NCBI GenBank assembly: GCA_040219275.1 | Contig: JAVJSU010000062.1 | Span: forward strand, 47,185-111,184 | From: JAVJSU01 sp040219275 | GTDB taxonomy: Bacteria > Chloroflexota > Anaerolineae > Aggregatilineales > Phototrophicaceae | DNA length: 64,000 nt | Reading direction: 5' to 3' | Shown: positions 27,110 through 36,141 of the stretch, in pieces | How positions within the stretch are numbered: the stretch's first letter is position 1 | Layout of the letters: every line of letters starts with the position of its first letter | Program-made: the position numbers and the translations under genes | Notes under the pieces: model-generated | Told to the model about the DNA's origin: nothing | Database searches by the model: none | Seen by the model: the letters and a program-made list of their open reading frames with translations, nothing else

Positions 27110-27292
27110 GTGTTAAAACCTCCTAAATACATAGTTACAACCAGCACTCAGGAAAAATCACAATTGAGTGTATGTGGTTGTCGGTGGTATCTTTACTTTA
27201 TTGTAATAGATATATTGTAACGGAATAGCTTAAGGTTCGCCTTTCGTGGCAATTCCGCTATAGATCAGCTTAACCCTACCCAAAAAGACTGG

Positions 27293-27333
27293 TTGACAAA
27301 TTTAGTTTATGGATGTACAGTTTACATATGAAC
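27293..27333 (+). promoter_or_regulatory. marR promoter and operator
   Basis: TTGACA at 27293-27298, a 17-nt spacer, then TACAGT at 27316-27321: a near-consensus sigma-70 promoter. The operator-like AGTTTACATATGAAC (27319-27333) overlaps the -10 box and the first codon. It matches 14 of 15 bases of the reverse complement of the palindrome before the ABC operon (27907-27924). Confidence 0.75.
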
Positions 27334-27816
27334 AAAAATAGCATGAAGATACCACCTTTACATACGCAGAATGATTTTCTGATGTTTGCCATTCACAAAA
27401 TCGCGCATGGCATGTGGTTGCGGGCGGATAGTGAATTGGAAGCGTTCGGGTTGTCCCGTGCCAAAATGTGGGCATTAATGCAAATTCGTTTCGCCGAAAA
27501 CCCGATGGGCATTAGCCAACTGGCTGAATGTATCGGCTCCGGTAAATCCAACGCCACCCAATTGATTGATCGGATGGAAGCAGAAGGATTGGTACAACGG
27601 ACGCAAAATCCAAATGATCGGCGCAGTGTGATTCTGGAAATCACCGAAGAGGGGTTACAGCGTATGAATCGAGCAGAAGCGTTGCGGAGTGAACTTATGG
27701 AACAGGTCTTTTCGCCGCTTACTCAGGAAGAACGCGATACCCTGAAAACCTTAGTAGACAAACTGGCAGATGCCATGGACATGCCGGCAATTATTCCGCC
27801 GATGAAAATGGAATAG
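27328..27816 (+). CDS. MarR family transcriptional regulator
   Basis: 162 aa from ATG 27328. Winged-helix core: LSRAKMWALMQIRFAENPMGISQLAECIGSGKSNATQLIDRMEAEGLVQRTQNPNDRRSVILEITEEGLQRM, in which the DRR wing is typical of MarR. The first ATG in frame (27313) lies in front of the -10 box and cannot be used. With the -10 at 27316-27321, transcription should start at or next to 27328, so the mRNA may be leaderless. It lies upstream of an ABC exporter whose promoter carries the same operator; the likely logic is ligand-relieved repression of itself and the exporter. Confidence 0.92.
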   Translation: MNKNSMKIPPLHTQNDFLMFAIHKIAHGMWLRADSELEAFGLSRAKMWALMQIRFAENPMGISQLAECIGSGKSNATQLIDRMEAEGLVQRTQNPNDRRSVILEITEEGLQRMNRAEALRSELMEQVFSPLTQEERDTLKTLVDKLADAMDMPAIIPPMKME

Positions 27817-27906
27817 ATCATCAGTACTTAATTCACTTAGTAGGCAACAACTGAATAAGCCATCAGGCAAGAAACCGTTATTTTATGTTGTCAAAAAATA
27901 TGTAAT

Positions 27907-27924
27907 TAGTTCATATATAAACTA
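27907..27924. promoter_or_regulatory. MarR-type operator before the ABC exporter
   Basis: TAGTTCATATATAAACTA, an imperfect palindrome 45 nt before the ATP-binding-protein start, overlapping a TATATA-like -10 with TTGTCA at 27888-27893 upstream. Its reverse complement matches the sequence overlapping the marR start. Confidence 0.7.
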
Positions 27925-27968
27925 TTTTATTACAACGGTGTCATTTTTGAACGATAGGAGTGTAAACA

Positions 27969-28922
27969 ATGACTTCATCAAATGTCGCAATAAATGTAGA
28001 AAACGTCATCAAAACCTATGGTGATGTGAAGGCGCTCGACGGCATTGATTTAACCGCCACACGCGGAAAAGTGCTCGGCTTGCTCGGTCCGAATGGCGCG
28101 GGTAAGACCACGCTGGTACGCATCCTGACGACTCTGCTCAATCCGGATTCCGGCGTGGTACAGGTGAACGGGATTGATGTCGTCAAGGAACCGGATAACG
28201 TGCGTAAGATTATCGGTCTGGCGGGGCAATATCCCGCTGTCGATGAGCAATTGACCGGACGCGAAAATCTGGAGATGGTCGGACAACTCTATCACTTCCG
28301 CCGTAAGGAAGCCAAAGCCCGCGCCCGTGAGTTACTCGCCCGTTTTTCTTTGGAAGACGCGGCAGACCGCATCAGTAAGACCTATTCCGGCGGGATGCGT
28401 CGCCGTCTTGATCTTGCTTCAAGCATCGTCGCCCGCCCGGAAATTCTATTTCTGGATGAGCCGACTACCGGACTTGATCCGCGCACCCGTATGGATTTAT
28501 GGCAACTGATTAAAGACCTTGTACATGACGGCACAACGTTGCTGTTGACGACGCAATATCTGGAAGAAGCCGATGTGCTGGCAGATCGTATCGTGATGAT
28601 TGACGACGGTCGTGTGGTGGCACGCGGCACATCCGACGAACTGAAATCACAAATGGCGAGCGATATGCTTGAATTGCGTGTGGAAAATCTTGCCGATCTT
28701 TCCCGCGCATCGCTGGCGATCACCTCGATCGGGAGCGATCAACCGAAAGTCGATCAAGAAACAGGCGTGATTAGTCTACCCGTTTTGGAAGGCGCACAAA
28801 GCCTCATTTCGGCAGTCCGTGCGCTGGATGGCGAGAATATCCGCATCGCTGATCTGTCCCTGCGCCGTCCGTCATTGGATGATGTGTTCCTGAGCTTAAC
28901 AGGCAAGGAAAAATCCGCCTAG
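27969..28922 (+). CDS. ABC transporter ATP-binding protein, DrrA-type
   Basis: 317 aa. Walker A GPNGAGKTT, Q-loop AGQYPAVDE, signature YSGGMRRRLDLA, Walker B ILFLDEPTTGLD, and an H-loop region in which TTQYLEEAD carries Q where other families have H. This GMRRRLDLA/QYLEEAD combination marks the DrrA/daunorubicin-type subfamily of drug and lipid exporters. Its C-terminal extension (about 225-317) is normal for the type. AGGAG precedes the ATG. It is the first gene of a two-gene operon with the permease at 28987. Confidence 0.95.
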   Translation: MTSSNVAINVENVIKTYGDVKALDGIDLTATRGKVLGLLGPNGAGKTTLVRILTTLLNPDSGVVQVNGIDVVKEPDNVRKIIGLAGQYPAVDEQLTGRENLEMVGQLYHFRRKEAKARARELLARFSLEDAADRISKTYSGGMRRRLDLASSIVARPEILFLDEPTTGLDPRTRMDLWQLIKDLVHDGTTLLLTTQYLEEADVLADRIVMIDDGRVVARGTSDELKSQMASDMLELRVENLADLSRASLAITSIGSDQPKVDQETGVISLPVLEGAQSLISAVRALDGENIRIADLSLRRPSLDDVFLSLTGKEKSA

Positions 28923-28986
28923 CGCATGGCAAAAATCCAACTCACATCTCGATCAATAATTGAAAATCAAAAGGAGTAAAACCCTG

Positions 28987-29811
28987 ATGGCACAAAATAC
29001 CATAACAGGACAGTATGCCTCTGTGCGTGCAGAAACCAACGTGATGCAACGGTTGCGCTGGAATATTAACGATACACTGGTGATGACCCAGCGCAATTTA
29101 ATCTACTATACCCGACAACCGCAATTGATCGTCTTTGCGACCATTCAGCCCATCATGTTCGTGTTGCTGTTCGCCTTTGTTTTTGGAGGGGCAATCAACA
29201 CACCGGATGGCAATTACATCAACTTCTTGCTTCCGGGTATCATCGTTCAAACGGTCATGTTCGCTGGTACAAACACCGCCGTTGGTCTGGCGGATGACCT
29301 TTCCAAAGGGATGATTGACCGCTTCCGTTCGTTGCCGATGGCGCGGTCTGCGGTGCTTGCCGGACGCACCCTCGCCGATGCGATCCGTGGGCTGTTTACC
29401 GTGTGTATCATGATTGCAGTCGGCACATTAATCGGCTTCCGCTTTCAGGATGGCATTTTGAACGGGGTGTTAGGGGTTGCCATTGCCATCTTATTCGGAT
29501 TTGCGTTTACATGGATTTTCGCGCTGGTCGGTTTGATCGTCAAAACTGCCGAAACCGCACAGGTCGCGGGCTTCGTGTTCGTTTTCCCGCTGGCATTTGC
29601 GAGTTCGATCTTCGTCCCGCCGGATACCATGCCGGATTGGTTACAGGTCTTCGCCAACAATCAGCCGGTCACTGCCGTAGCGAATGCCGTGCGTGGATTG
29701 TTCACTGGTACAGGCACAACCGAAGAGGTGCTGATTGCGCTGGCATGGATTGCCGCCATGCTCATTGTCTTCATCCCGCTATCGGTGCGCCAATACGGTA
29801 AAAGCGTGTAA
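28987..29811 (+). CDS. ABC-2 type permease, DrrB-like
   Basis: 274 aa from ATG 28987 (AGGAG upstream). Six membrane segments; the ABC-2 signature GMIDRFRSLPMARSAVLAGRTLAD and the ending LPMxxR-like...FANNQPVTAVANAVRGL are typical. With the ATPase at 27969 it forms a minimal exporter, probably a dimer of each. The substrate is unknown, but the linkage to a MarR repressor suggests export of a toxic or signal compound. A bidirectional terminator follows at 29838. Confidence 0.93.
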   Translation: MAQNTITGQYASVRAETNVMQRLRWNINDTLVMTQRNLIYYTRQPQLIVFATIQPIMFVLLFAFVFGGAINTPDGNYINFLLPGIIVQTVMFAGTNTAVGLADDLSKGMIDRFRSLPMARSAVLAGRTLADAIRGLFTVCIMIAVGTLIGFRFQDGILNGVLGVAIAILFGFAFTWIFALVGLIVKTAETAQVAGFVFVFPLAFASSIFVPPDTMPDWLQVFANNQPVTAVANAVRGLFTGTGTTEEVLIALAWIAAMLIVFIPLSVRQYGKSV

Positions 29812-29837
29812 GCTGTTCATCTTAGACACTCGAATTT

Positions 29838-29869
29838 AAAAATGCCCGATATATTGTCGGGCATTTTTT
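29838..29869. terminator. bidirectional intrinsic terminator
   Basis: AATGCCCGA-tatattg-TCGGGCATT followed by T-run on the plus strand and A-run before it, between the ABC permease and the convergent leuS. Confidence 0.85.
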
Positions 29870-29926
29870 GTTTATGTGGAGGCTCATCTATGATCGAAAA
29901 GCGTAAAGCAAACGTCAGATTTCTAC

Positions 29927-32713
29927 CTACACGACGATGTTGACCTTCGGCTCTTGCCCTTTGCGTCCGGCGATGAAGATGATCTTCTTCGGTTCGCCCT
30001 CGATGAAGCGTTGGGCATTTTCGTTCGCCAGCGCAATCTTGATGGCTTCGTCCTTCTCGATTTCCGGCGAGACAGGCTCTTCACCACGTGGTTTGCCGTT
30101 GACCATCACCACCAGCGTCACCATGTCCTCTTTCGCTTTTTCAGCGTCGTATTCGGGCCACTCTTGCTGATGGATGCTATAGTCAAATCCCAGATGCGCC
30201 CACAGTTCTTCCGCCATGTGCGGGGTGATGGGAGCCATCAGCCGTAACATAACATTCATGGCGTTCGTCCACGCGTCTTTGCCGATCTGACCGGTTTTGA
30301 TGAATGCCTGCATCTGATTACGCAGGGTCATCAGCGCAGAAACCGCCGTGTTAAAGCTGAAGCGTTCCAGACTATAGCTCACGCCGTCAATCGCCTGATG
30401 CACCTTACGCTCTACATGGCGGTTGATTGCGGGATCGCCCCCGCCGCTGTTCGGTGCACCCGCCGTGACCATCGTCCAGACATCATGCACCCAGCGTTGC
30501 GGACCGCTAACCTGACTTGGATCCCAGGGACCGCCTTTTGTCCAGTCAAAGCCGAACATCAGATAGGCACGCACCACATCCGCGCCATATTTTTCGACCA
30601 GTTCATCAGGATTGACCACGTTGCCCTTACTCTTGGACATGCGCTGAATTTCCAGATGATGCTTCAGTTGATTGACGTTGTTCTCGCCCGCGATTGCCGG
30701 AATAATCACCTCGGCATCCGGCACAACCTCGACAACATGATTCACACCCGCCATATCGACCTGAATGATGCTCTCGGTACGCTTGGTAATTTCACCGAAC
30801 ACACCCTCAAATCCAGCAGGGACGGCATTCGGTCCGTTGACGACTTCGACACGATCCGCGAACAGCTTGTCGCCCTCGAAGCGTCCGGTTGCCAGAATGT
30901 AATCCCCCGGACGTTCCCCGCCCAGCACCTGACCCTGATTTCGCAGTAACAGCATGGGTTCGCCGTACATAATTTCTTCCGGCGTGCGTCCGTTGTCGTG
31001 CATGATCTCGATGGTTTCATCGAACATGCCCAGATCACGCATGGCTTTATTGAACCAGCGCGTATACAGCAGGTGCATGGTGGCATGTTCCGCCCCGCCC
31101 GTATAGACATCCACCGGCAACCAGTAAGCGGCTTCTTCAGGATCAAAGGGCGCGTCGTTGTATTTCGGACTCAGATAGCGGAAGAAATACCATGACGAAC
31201 ACATAAACGTATCCATCGTATCGGTTTCGCGTCGTGCGGGTCGTCCCTGTGAGTCTACCGTGTGGACAAATTCCTCATGATTCGCCAGCGGATTACCAAA
31301 GCCTGTCATCTCCACATCAGCGGGCAGTTCGACGGGTAAGCCACCATCCGGCACGGTTTCATAGGTGCCGTCAACCGTCTTAATCATCGGGATCGGGCTA
31401 CCCCAATACCGCTGACGGCTAATCAGCCAGTCCCGCAGGCGATAATTAACCGCTTCCTCGCCGATTTTCTGCGCTTCCAGATAGGTGATGGCGGCATCAA
31501 CGGCAGGGCTTTTGCGCCCCTTCGCGCCATTATGCACCGTGCCATCAATCGCGCCACTGTTGACCATCACGCCCGATCCCGCATAGGCTTCGGTCATCTC
31601 GTCGGGATTTGGCACACTGTCTGCGCCTTCGGGCTTCACAACCGCGACGATCTTCAGCCCGAATTTACGCGCAAATTCAAAGTCACGCTGATCGCCATAA
31701 GGCACAGCCATAATTGCGCCTGTCCCGTAGGTAATCATGACGTAATCAGCAATCCAGATCGGGATTTTCTCCTCGTTGACCGGATTGATGGCATATGCAC
31801 CGGTAAACACACCCGTTTTCTCACGGTCTTCCGCGCTCCGTTCGATCTCGGTGGCTTTGGCGGCGGCTTCTTTATACGCATCGATTTGTGCGCGTTGGGC
31901 ATCGGTGGTGATTTTATCGACCAGCGGATGCTCTGGCGCTAACACCATAAAGGTCGCGCCCCACAGCGTATCCGGGCGGGTGGTGTATACGGTGATTTCA
32001 TCGTCGCCCGTTTCCACCTTGAACGTGACCTTCGCGCCTTCACTGCGCCCGATCCAGTTCGTTTGCATAATCTTGATCGGTTCGGGCCAATCGATTTTGC
32101 TGAAGTCCAGCAATTCGTCAGCGTAGCGAGTATAACGGAAAAACCACTGCGCCATCATTTTCTGGATTACGGGTTGTCCGGTGCGTTCGTCCTTGCCGTC
32201 GATGACCTGCTCATTCGCCAGCACGGTTTGCAGAGTCGGTGACCAATTGACCACCGCTTCGTTCCGGTACGCCAGATCCGCCTCATAAAATTGTTTGAAG
32301 AACCATTCCGTCCATTTATAGTAGGCAGGTTCAGAGCTAACGGCTTCACGTTCCCAGTCGAACATCGCGCCCATGCTTTTCAACTGCTTACGCATCCGTT
32401 CGATGTTGGCGTGCGTCCACGTCGCCGGATGGATGTTGCGTTGAATAGCGGCATTTTCCGCTGGCAGACCGAAGGCATCGAAGCCCATCGGGAACAGCAC
32501 GTTATAGCCTTTCATCCGCATATAGCGGGCGCGGGCATCTGACGGGGTCATGGCGAACCAATGCCCGATGTGCAGATCACCGCTTGGATAAGGCAACATC
32601 GTCAGGGCGTAATGCTTTGGTTTCGTCCAGTCAACTTCTGCACGATACAGGGCATCATCATCCCATTTTTGTTGCCATTTTTTCTCAATTTTTTCTGGTT
32701 TATAGTCGCTCAC
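29927..32713 (-). CDS. leuS: leucyl-tRNA synthetase
   Basis: 928 aa class Ia synthetase charging tRNA-Leu in the cytoplasm. GTG start at 32713 with AAGGAG 5 nt upstream. HIGH motif in PYPSGDLHIGHW (about 41-52), editing (CP1) domain with the T-rich VYTTRPDTLWGAT region (about 246-258), and KMSKS as RMSKSKGN near residue 690. Before KMSKS there is an insertion of roughly 80 residues (about 610-690) in the position of the bacterial leucine-specific domain. The anticodon-binding and C-terminal domains are present. No T-box leader was found upstream. Confidence 0.97.
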   Translation of the reverse strand: MSDYKPEKIEKKWQQKWDDDALYRAEVDWTKPKHYALTMLPYPSGDLHIGHWFAMTPSDARARYMRMKGYNVLFPMGFDAFGLPAENAAIQRNIHPATWTHANIERMRKQLKSMGAMFDWEREAVSSEPAYYKWTEWFFKQFYEADLAYRNEAVVNWSPTLQTVLANEQVIDGKDERTGQPVIQKMMAQWFFRYTRYADELLDFSKIDWPEPIKIMQTNWIGRSEGAKVTFKVETGDDEITVYTTRPDTLWGATFMVLAPEHPLVDKITTDAQRAQIDAYKEAAAKATEIERSAEDREKTGVFTGAYAINPVNEEKIPIWIADYVMITYGTGAIMAVPYGDQRDFEFARKFGLKIVAVVKPEGADSVPNPDEMTEAYAGSGVMVNSGAIDGTVHNGAKGRKSPAVDAAITYLEAQKIGEEAVNYRLRDWLISRQRYWGSPIPMIKTVDGTYETVPDGGLPVELPADVEMTGFGNPLANHEEFVHTVDSQGRPARRETDTMDTFMCSSWYFFRYLSPKYNDAPFDPEEAAYWLPVDVYTGGAEHATMHLLYTRWFNKAMRDLGMFDETIEIMHDNGRTPEEIMYGEPMLLLRNQGQVLGGERPGDYILATGRFEGDKLFADRVEVVNGPNAVPAGFEGVFGEITKRTESIIQVDMAGVNHVVEVVPDAEVIIPAIAGENNVNQLKHHLEIQRMSKSKGNVVNPDELVEKYGADVVRAYLMFGFDWTKGGPWDPSQVSGPQRWVHDVWTMVTAGAPNSGGGDPAINRHVERKVHQAIDGVSYSLERFSFNTAVSALMTLRNQMQAFIKTGQIGKDAWTNAMNVMLRLMAPITPHMAEELWAHLGFDYSIHQQEWPEYDAEKAKEDMVTLVVMVNGKPRGEEPVSPEIEKDEAIKIALANENAQRFIEGEPKKIIFIAGRKGQEPKVNIVV

Positions 32714-33280
32714 GATTTCTCCTTCGTTGATCGATCTTGGTGTGTAAATGCAAATAAAAGCGAACTCATGCCAGCCATTATAAGCGGACTAGCCATGAAG
32801 CTGAATTGCGGATCGGTTGTGAGAAAGGTAAGCGGAGGGGCGCGACTGATCGAAACGATAGCCGCTACATAAGAGAAGAGCGGACGACCTCAACGCCCGA
32901 CGGTATGGTACTGCTGTAGTGGTTCATGCGAAAACATCCTTTGTTTTTAGTTTACAGTCAACAGTTTGCACTTATCAGTCAAACCAGTTGCGAAAAGCAT
33001 ATCTGCACTATGCTGTAAACTGAGAACGGTGTACTGATAACTATTTTATAAACCATACACCAGACCGTCCCTAAAATCAACTATTTCTTACAAATCTATA
33101 TGGACTTTAATGAACTCTTGGGAACTGAATAATTTTCATCACGAATCACCACATCTGCACGGCAAAACTCAAATTTCGCCGGACGGTTCATTTAGTGATA
33201 TGATGGTACTAGTAAACATAAACGCGCAATCACTCCGTAAAACAGCCTCCTGTTGGATGAGTTTTTAAAGGTAGACCCTG
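32714..33280. other. intergenic region between leuS and the VWA gene
   Basis: Divergent spacer. AGTTTACAG at about 32948 and CTGTAAACT at about 33013 form a long-range inverted repeat enclosing CAGTCAACAG and ATCAGTCAAACCAG blocks. These resemble the 'CAGTTTTCAGTGGTCAG' sequence at about 3158-3185. No gene is convincing here. Confidence 0.45.
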
Positions 33281-34663
33281 ATGGAAAAACGAATGGTAGA
33301 GTTTATCCGTGCGCTCCGTGCGGCGGGCATCCGCATCTCTCTGGCGGAAAGTCAGGATGCGATGTATGGGACTGATAAGATCGGCATTCATGATCCCAAC
33401 CACTTTAAATCAACCCTCAAGGCAACGCTGGTGAAAGAAGCGAACGATCAAGGGATTTTCGAGTATTATTTCCCGCTGTTCTTCGCCAATAACCAGCCAC
33501 CGATGCAAAATATCCCGGATAACCTCACGCCGCAGGAACAACAAATGCTGGAACAGGCATTGCGTTCGCTGGCGGGTTTGCCGGATGCGCTTAAGCAATT
33601 GCTCCAACAGCTGATGCAAGGTCAGCCCTTCAGCGACGAGCAAATGAACGATATGGGTAATCAATCCGGCATGAGCCACGCCAACGAGATGGGACAGCGG
33701 TCATGGTTCGAGCGCCGTATGAAGCAACAGGCGGGGATGCAGAATCTACAGGAATTGCTGGAACAATTGCTCGAACAGCTTGAGCAAATGGGCATGGGGC
33801 AGGAATCGCTGGACGAACTCCGCGAGATGATGCGCCAGAACGCCGAGGGACTCTCCGAGCAATTGTCGAATTTCGTCGGCGCGTCATTGGCGCAACGCAT
33901 GGCGACGCAAGAACCGCTCCCCAAGCCGGATTTAATGGACGTGCCGTTCTCACGTTTAGGGCAAAACGAGGTCGACCAAATCCGCGATGAAATCCGCAGA
34001 CTCGCCGCCCGTTTACGCAGTCGCGCCGCGCTCCGCCAGAAGAAAGCCAAACGAGGTGACCCTGATCCACGCCGGACGATCCGTGCGAATATGCGGTATG
34101 GGGGCACGCCGATTGAGTTGCGTCATCGCAATCGGCATGTGAAGCCGCGCCTTGTGGTGATCTGCGATGTGAGTACGTCGGTGCGCTATTGCACGGAATT
34201 TTTGCTAACGATGATCTACGAATTAAGCGATCAGGTCGCCAGCACCAATAGCTTCATCTTCATTGATGACCTGACCGACATCAGCATGGCATTTAAAGAA
34301 TATGAACCGCAGGAAGCCGTGTATAAGGTGCTAAACGAAAATCGTCCGGGCTATTACAACACCGATCTCGGCAACAGCCTGAACACCTTCCGTCAGGAGT
34401 ACATGGGCTTAATCACCGGCAAAACCACCGTGATTATCCTCGGCGATGGGCGCAACAATTACAACAATCCACGCATCGACATCACGCAAGAAATTCAGCG
34501 TAAATCGCGCCGTTTGCTGTGGTTCTGCCCTGAGCCGCAAAGCCATTGGGGGACGGGCGATAGCGATATGTGGGAATATGCCGCCACCTCCGATGGGGTG
34601 CATTACGTCAACACGCTGAACGATCTCGCCAACGCTGTTGATAACATCATGGTGGATAGTTAG
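33281..34663 (+). CDS. CoxE-like von Willebrand factor A domain protein
   Basis: 460 aa. The N-terminal half is helical, with a Gln/Met-rich region (about 85-200, many LLEQLLEQLEQMG units). The C-terminal half has the VWA fold: RLVVICDVSTSVRYCTEFLL gives the MIDAS motif DxSxS (about 291-295), followed by SFIFIDDLTDIS and TTVIILGDGRNNYNNPRI. CoxE/VWA proteins usually work with a MoxR-type AAA+ ATPase in metal-cofactor insertion or complex assembly; no AAA+ gene is adjacent here. Cytoplasmic, partner unknown. Confidence 0.88.
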   Translation: MEKRMVEFIRALRAAGIRISLAESQDAMYGTDKIGIHDPNHFKSTLKATLVKEANDQGIFEYYFPLFFANNQPPMQNIPDNLTPQEQQMLEQALRSLAGLPDALKQLLQQLMQGQPFSDEQMNDMGNQSGMSHANEMGQRSWFERRMKQQAGMQNLQELLEQLLEQLEQMGMGQESLDELREMMRQNAEGLSEQLSNFVGASLAQRMATQEPLPKPDLMDVPFSRLGQNEVDQIRDEIRRLAARLRSRAALRQKKAKRGDPDPRRTIRANMRYGGTPIELRHRNRHVKPRLVVICDVSTSVRYCTEFLLTMIYELSDQVASTNSFIFIDDLTDISMAFKEYEPQEAVYKVLNENRPGYYNTDLGNSLNTFRQEYMGLITGKTTVIILGDGRNNYNNPRIDITQEIQRKSRRLLWFCPEPQSHWGTGDSDMWEYAATSDGVHYVNTLNDLANAVDNIMVDS

Positions 34664-34809
34664 AGGGCGGTAAAAAGCGATGAGCGAAAAGATTTGTGTA
34701 GGGCATCACTTAATCCGGTGTGTCTTATGCAAAAGGCGATTGTAATAGGCATATAGCGAAACGGGCGACCTAATTGATGATTGAATATTTAATTCGATAA
34801 CATTCAGGC

Positions 34810-34877
34810 GGGCGACCAAGCTGGTCGCCCCTACAAAAGGCGCTCGTTTTTCGTAGGGGCGAACTGGCAGTTCGCCC
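34810..34877. repeat. pair of inverted 'GTAGGGGCGA' palindromes
   Basis: GGGCGACC-aagct-GGTCGCCC followed by CTAC (34810-34834), and its inverted counterpart GTAG then GGGCGAACTGGCAGTTCGCCC (34853-34877). Together they form an approximately 68-nt palindrome. Similar single copies lie at 8953-8974 and 38321-38346. Confidence 0.7.
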
Positions 34878-34963
34878 ATCGCCGATTGTCTATTTATTTT
34901 ATCAATCATCAGGACGCACCCTACACTCATTGTCTTTTACTCATTGCTCATTATCGAGGTTTT

Positions 34964-35593
34964 ATGGATACAAAATGGCTACAGTGGGCGCGTCTGATTA
35001 AATCGTGGGCGCAGACGGGCATCGCCTATTCGAAAGATTCCTACGACATTGAACGCTACGAGAAATTTCAAGACCTCGCCGCAGAGATTGTCGCGGAACA
35101 TAGCATCTACGATATGGGGCATGTGAAGCAAGTGCTCAATCATGAAACCGGACCCGCCACGCCAAAGGTCGATGTACGGGGTGTGGTGTTTAAAGATGAT
35201 GCTATCCTGATGGTGCGCGAGGTTAGTGATGACAACCGCTGGACGCTCCCCGGTGGCTGGGCGGATGTCAACGATTCACCCGCCGCGACAACTGTGCGCG
35301 AGGTGTTTGAAGAATCCGGTTATGAGACACGCGCCGTCAAATTATTGGCGGTCTATGATAAAACCCGCCACGATCATCCGCCCGCTTTCTTATATGTCTA
35401 CAAAATGTTCTTTTTGTGTGAGCTTACGGGTGGCAAGGCGACAATCAGCATGGAAACATCGGAGGTACGCTTTTTTAAAGAGGACGAGCTTCCGCCAACC
35501 GAAGACCTTTCGCTGGGACGTGTGACGCGCAAACAATTGCATCGCATGTTTGAATTTCACCGCGATCCGTCCTTGCCAACGGATTTCGACTAA
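34964..35593 (+). CDS. Nudix hydrolase with N-terminal helical domain
   Basis: 209 aa from ATG 34964 (GAGG five nucleotides upstream). N-terminal domain WLQWARLIKSWAQTGIAYSKDSYDIERYE (about 5-33) is the Nudix_hydro_N type found in ADP-ribose-like pyrophosphatases. Nudix box at about 102-124: GWADVNDSPAATTVREVFEESGY. The Glu at box position 7 is replaced by Asp in this copy (NDSP); the catalytic REVxEE Glu residues are intact. It hydrolyses a nucleoside diphosphate linked to another moiety, substrate unknown. Confidence 0.88.
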   Translation: MDTKWLQWARLIKSWAQTGIAYSKDSYDIERYEKFQDLAAEIVAEHSIYDMGHVKQVLNHETGPATPKVDVRGVVFKDDAILMVREVSDDNRWTLPGGWADVNDSPAATTVREVFEESGYETRAVKLLAVYDKTRHDHPPAFLYVYKMFFLCELTGGKATISMETSEVRFFKEDELPPTEDLSLGRVTRKQLHRMFEFHRDPSLPTDFD

Positions 35594-35620
35594 GGCACAA
35601 AGATAGGGAGATTCTAAGGT

Positions 35621-36136
35621 ATGAGAGACGATGTGAGAGACTTGATTGCAAAAATTGAAGGGGACGACCCATCCGCCCGTGAAAATGCCGTCCTCGATCT
35701 CATGTACAGGATGGAGGATAGTACAAAACATATCTTCAAGAATGGTGTTGTGATTGATGATAAATACCTGTCACAAGATGAGCAGATTGAGCTAATCCAT
35801 ACGCTGATTAAATTGGCAGAAAGCCTTCGACCAGAATACGCCTCACTATTATTTGTAGTCAGCAAGGGAATTCCCATCATTATGATAGACCCTGTGCAAG
35901 ACTTTGTGCTGAAATACGCTGATGTAATGCCGAACCATATGCTTCAACAATCTTTAGTTGCGTTATGGAATTGTATGCGCCCTGCGAAAGGTTCCAGAGA
36001 CTATGAGACGATAAAAGAAAAGATGAAGTATGACCAAATTATGATGAAACTTCGCAGGATAGAAATGCACGTCAATATGCTGGAGCGCGTCTTGAAAGAC
36101 ACTTTATCTTGCATAGAAGTATTCTCTAAAGAGTAG
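35621..36136 (+). CDS. protein of unknown function
   Basis: 171 aa with AAGG close before the ATG, 27 nt after the Nudix stop, so probably in one operon. It is mainly alpha-helical: DDVRDLIAKIEGDDPSARENAVLDLMYRME opens like a HEAT-type helix pair, and a middle helical region is followed by a coiled-coil-like tail KLRRIEMHVNMLERVLKDTLSCIE. The gene looks more A/T-rich than the Nudix gene before it. I do not recognise the family. A scaffold or repeat-type protein would fit the sequence, but that is only a guess from helix content. Confidence 0.65.
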   Translation: MRDDVRDLIAKIEGDDPSARENAVLDLMYRMEDSTKHIFKNGVVIDDKYLSQDEQIELIHTLIKLAESLRPEYASLLFVVSKGIPIIMIDPVQDFVLKYADVMPNHMLQQSLVALWNCMRPAKGSRDYETIKEKMKYDQIMMKLRRIEMHVNMLERVLKDTLSCIEVFSKE

Positions 36137-36141
36137 CAGGG

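Noticed and set aside
29937..32542. Long plus-strand frames inside leuS.
   Set aside because: Shadow frames of a firmly identified gene.
32714..33280. Possible T-box or riboswitch leader before leuS.
   Set aside because: No specifier-loop/antiterminator pattern (no TGGN CCRCG-like box) seen on the minus strand.
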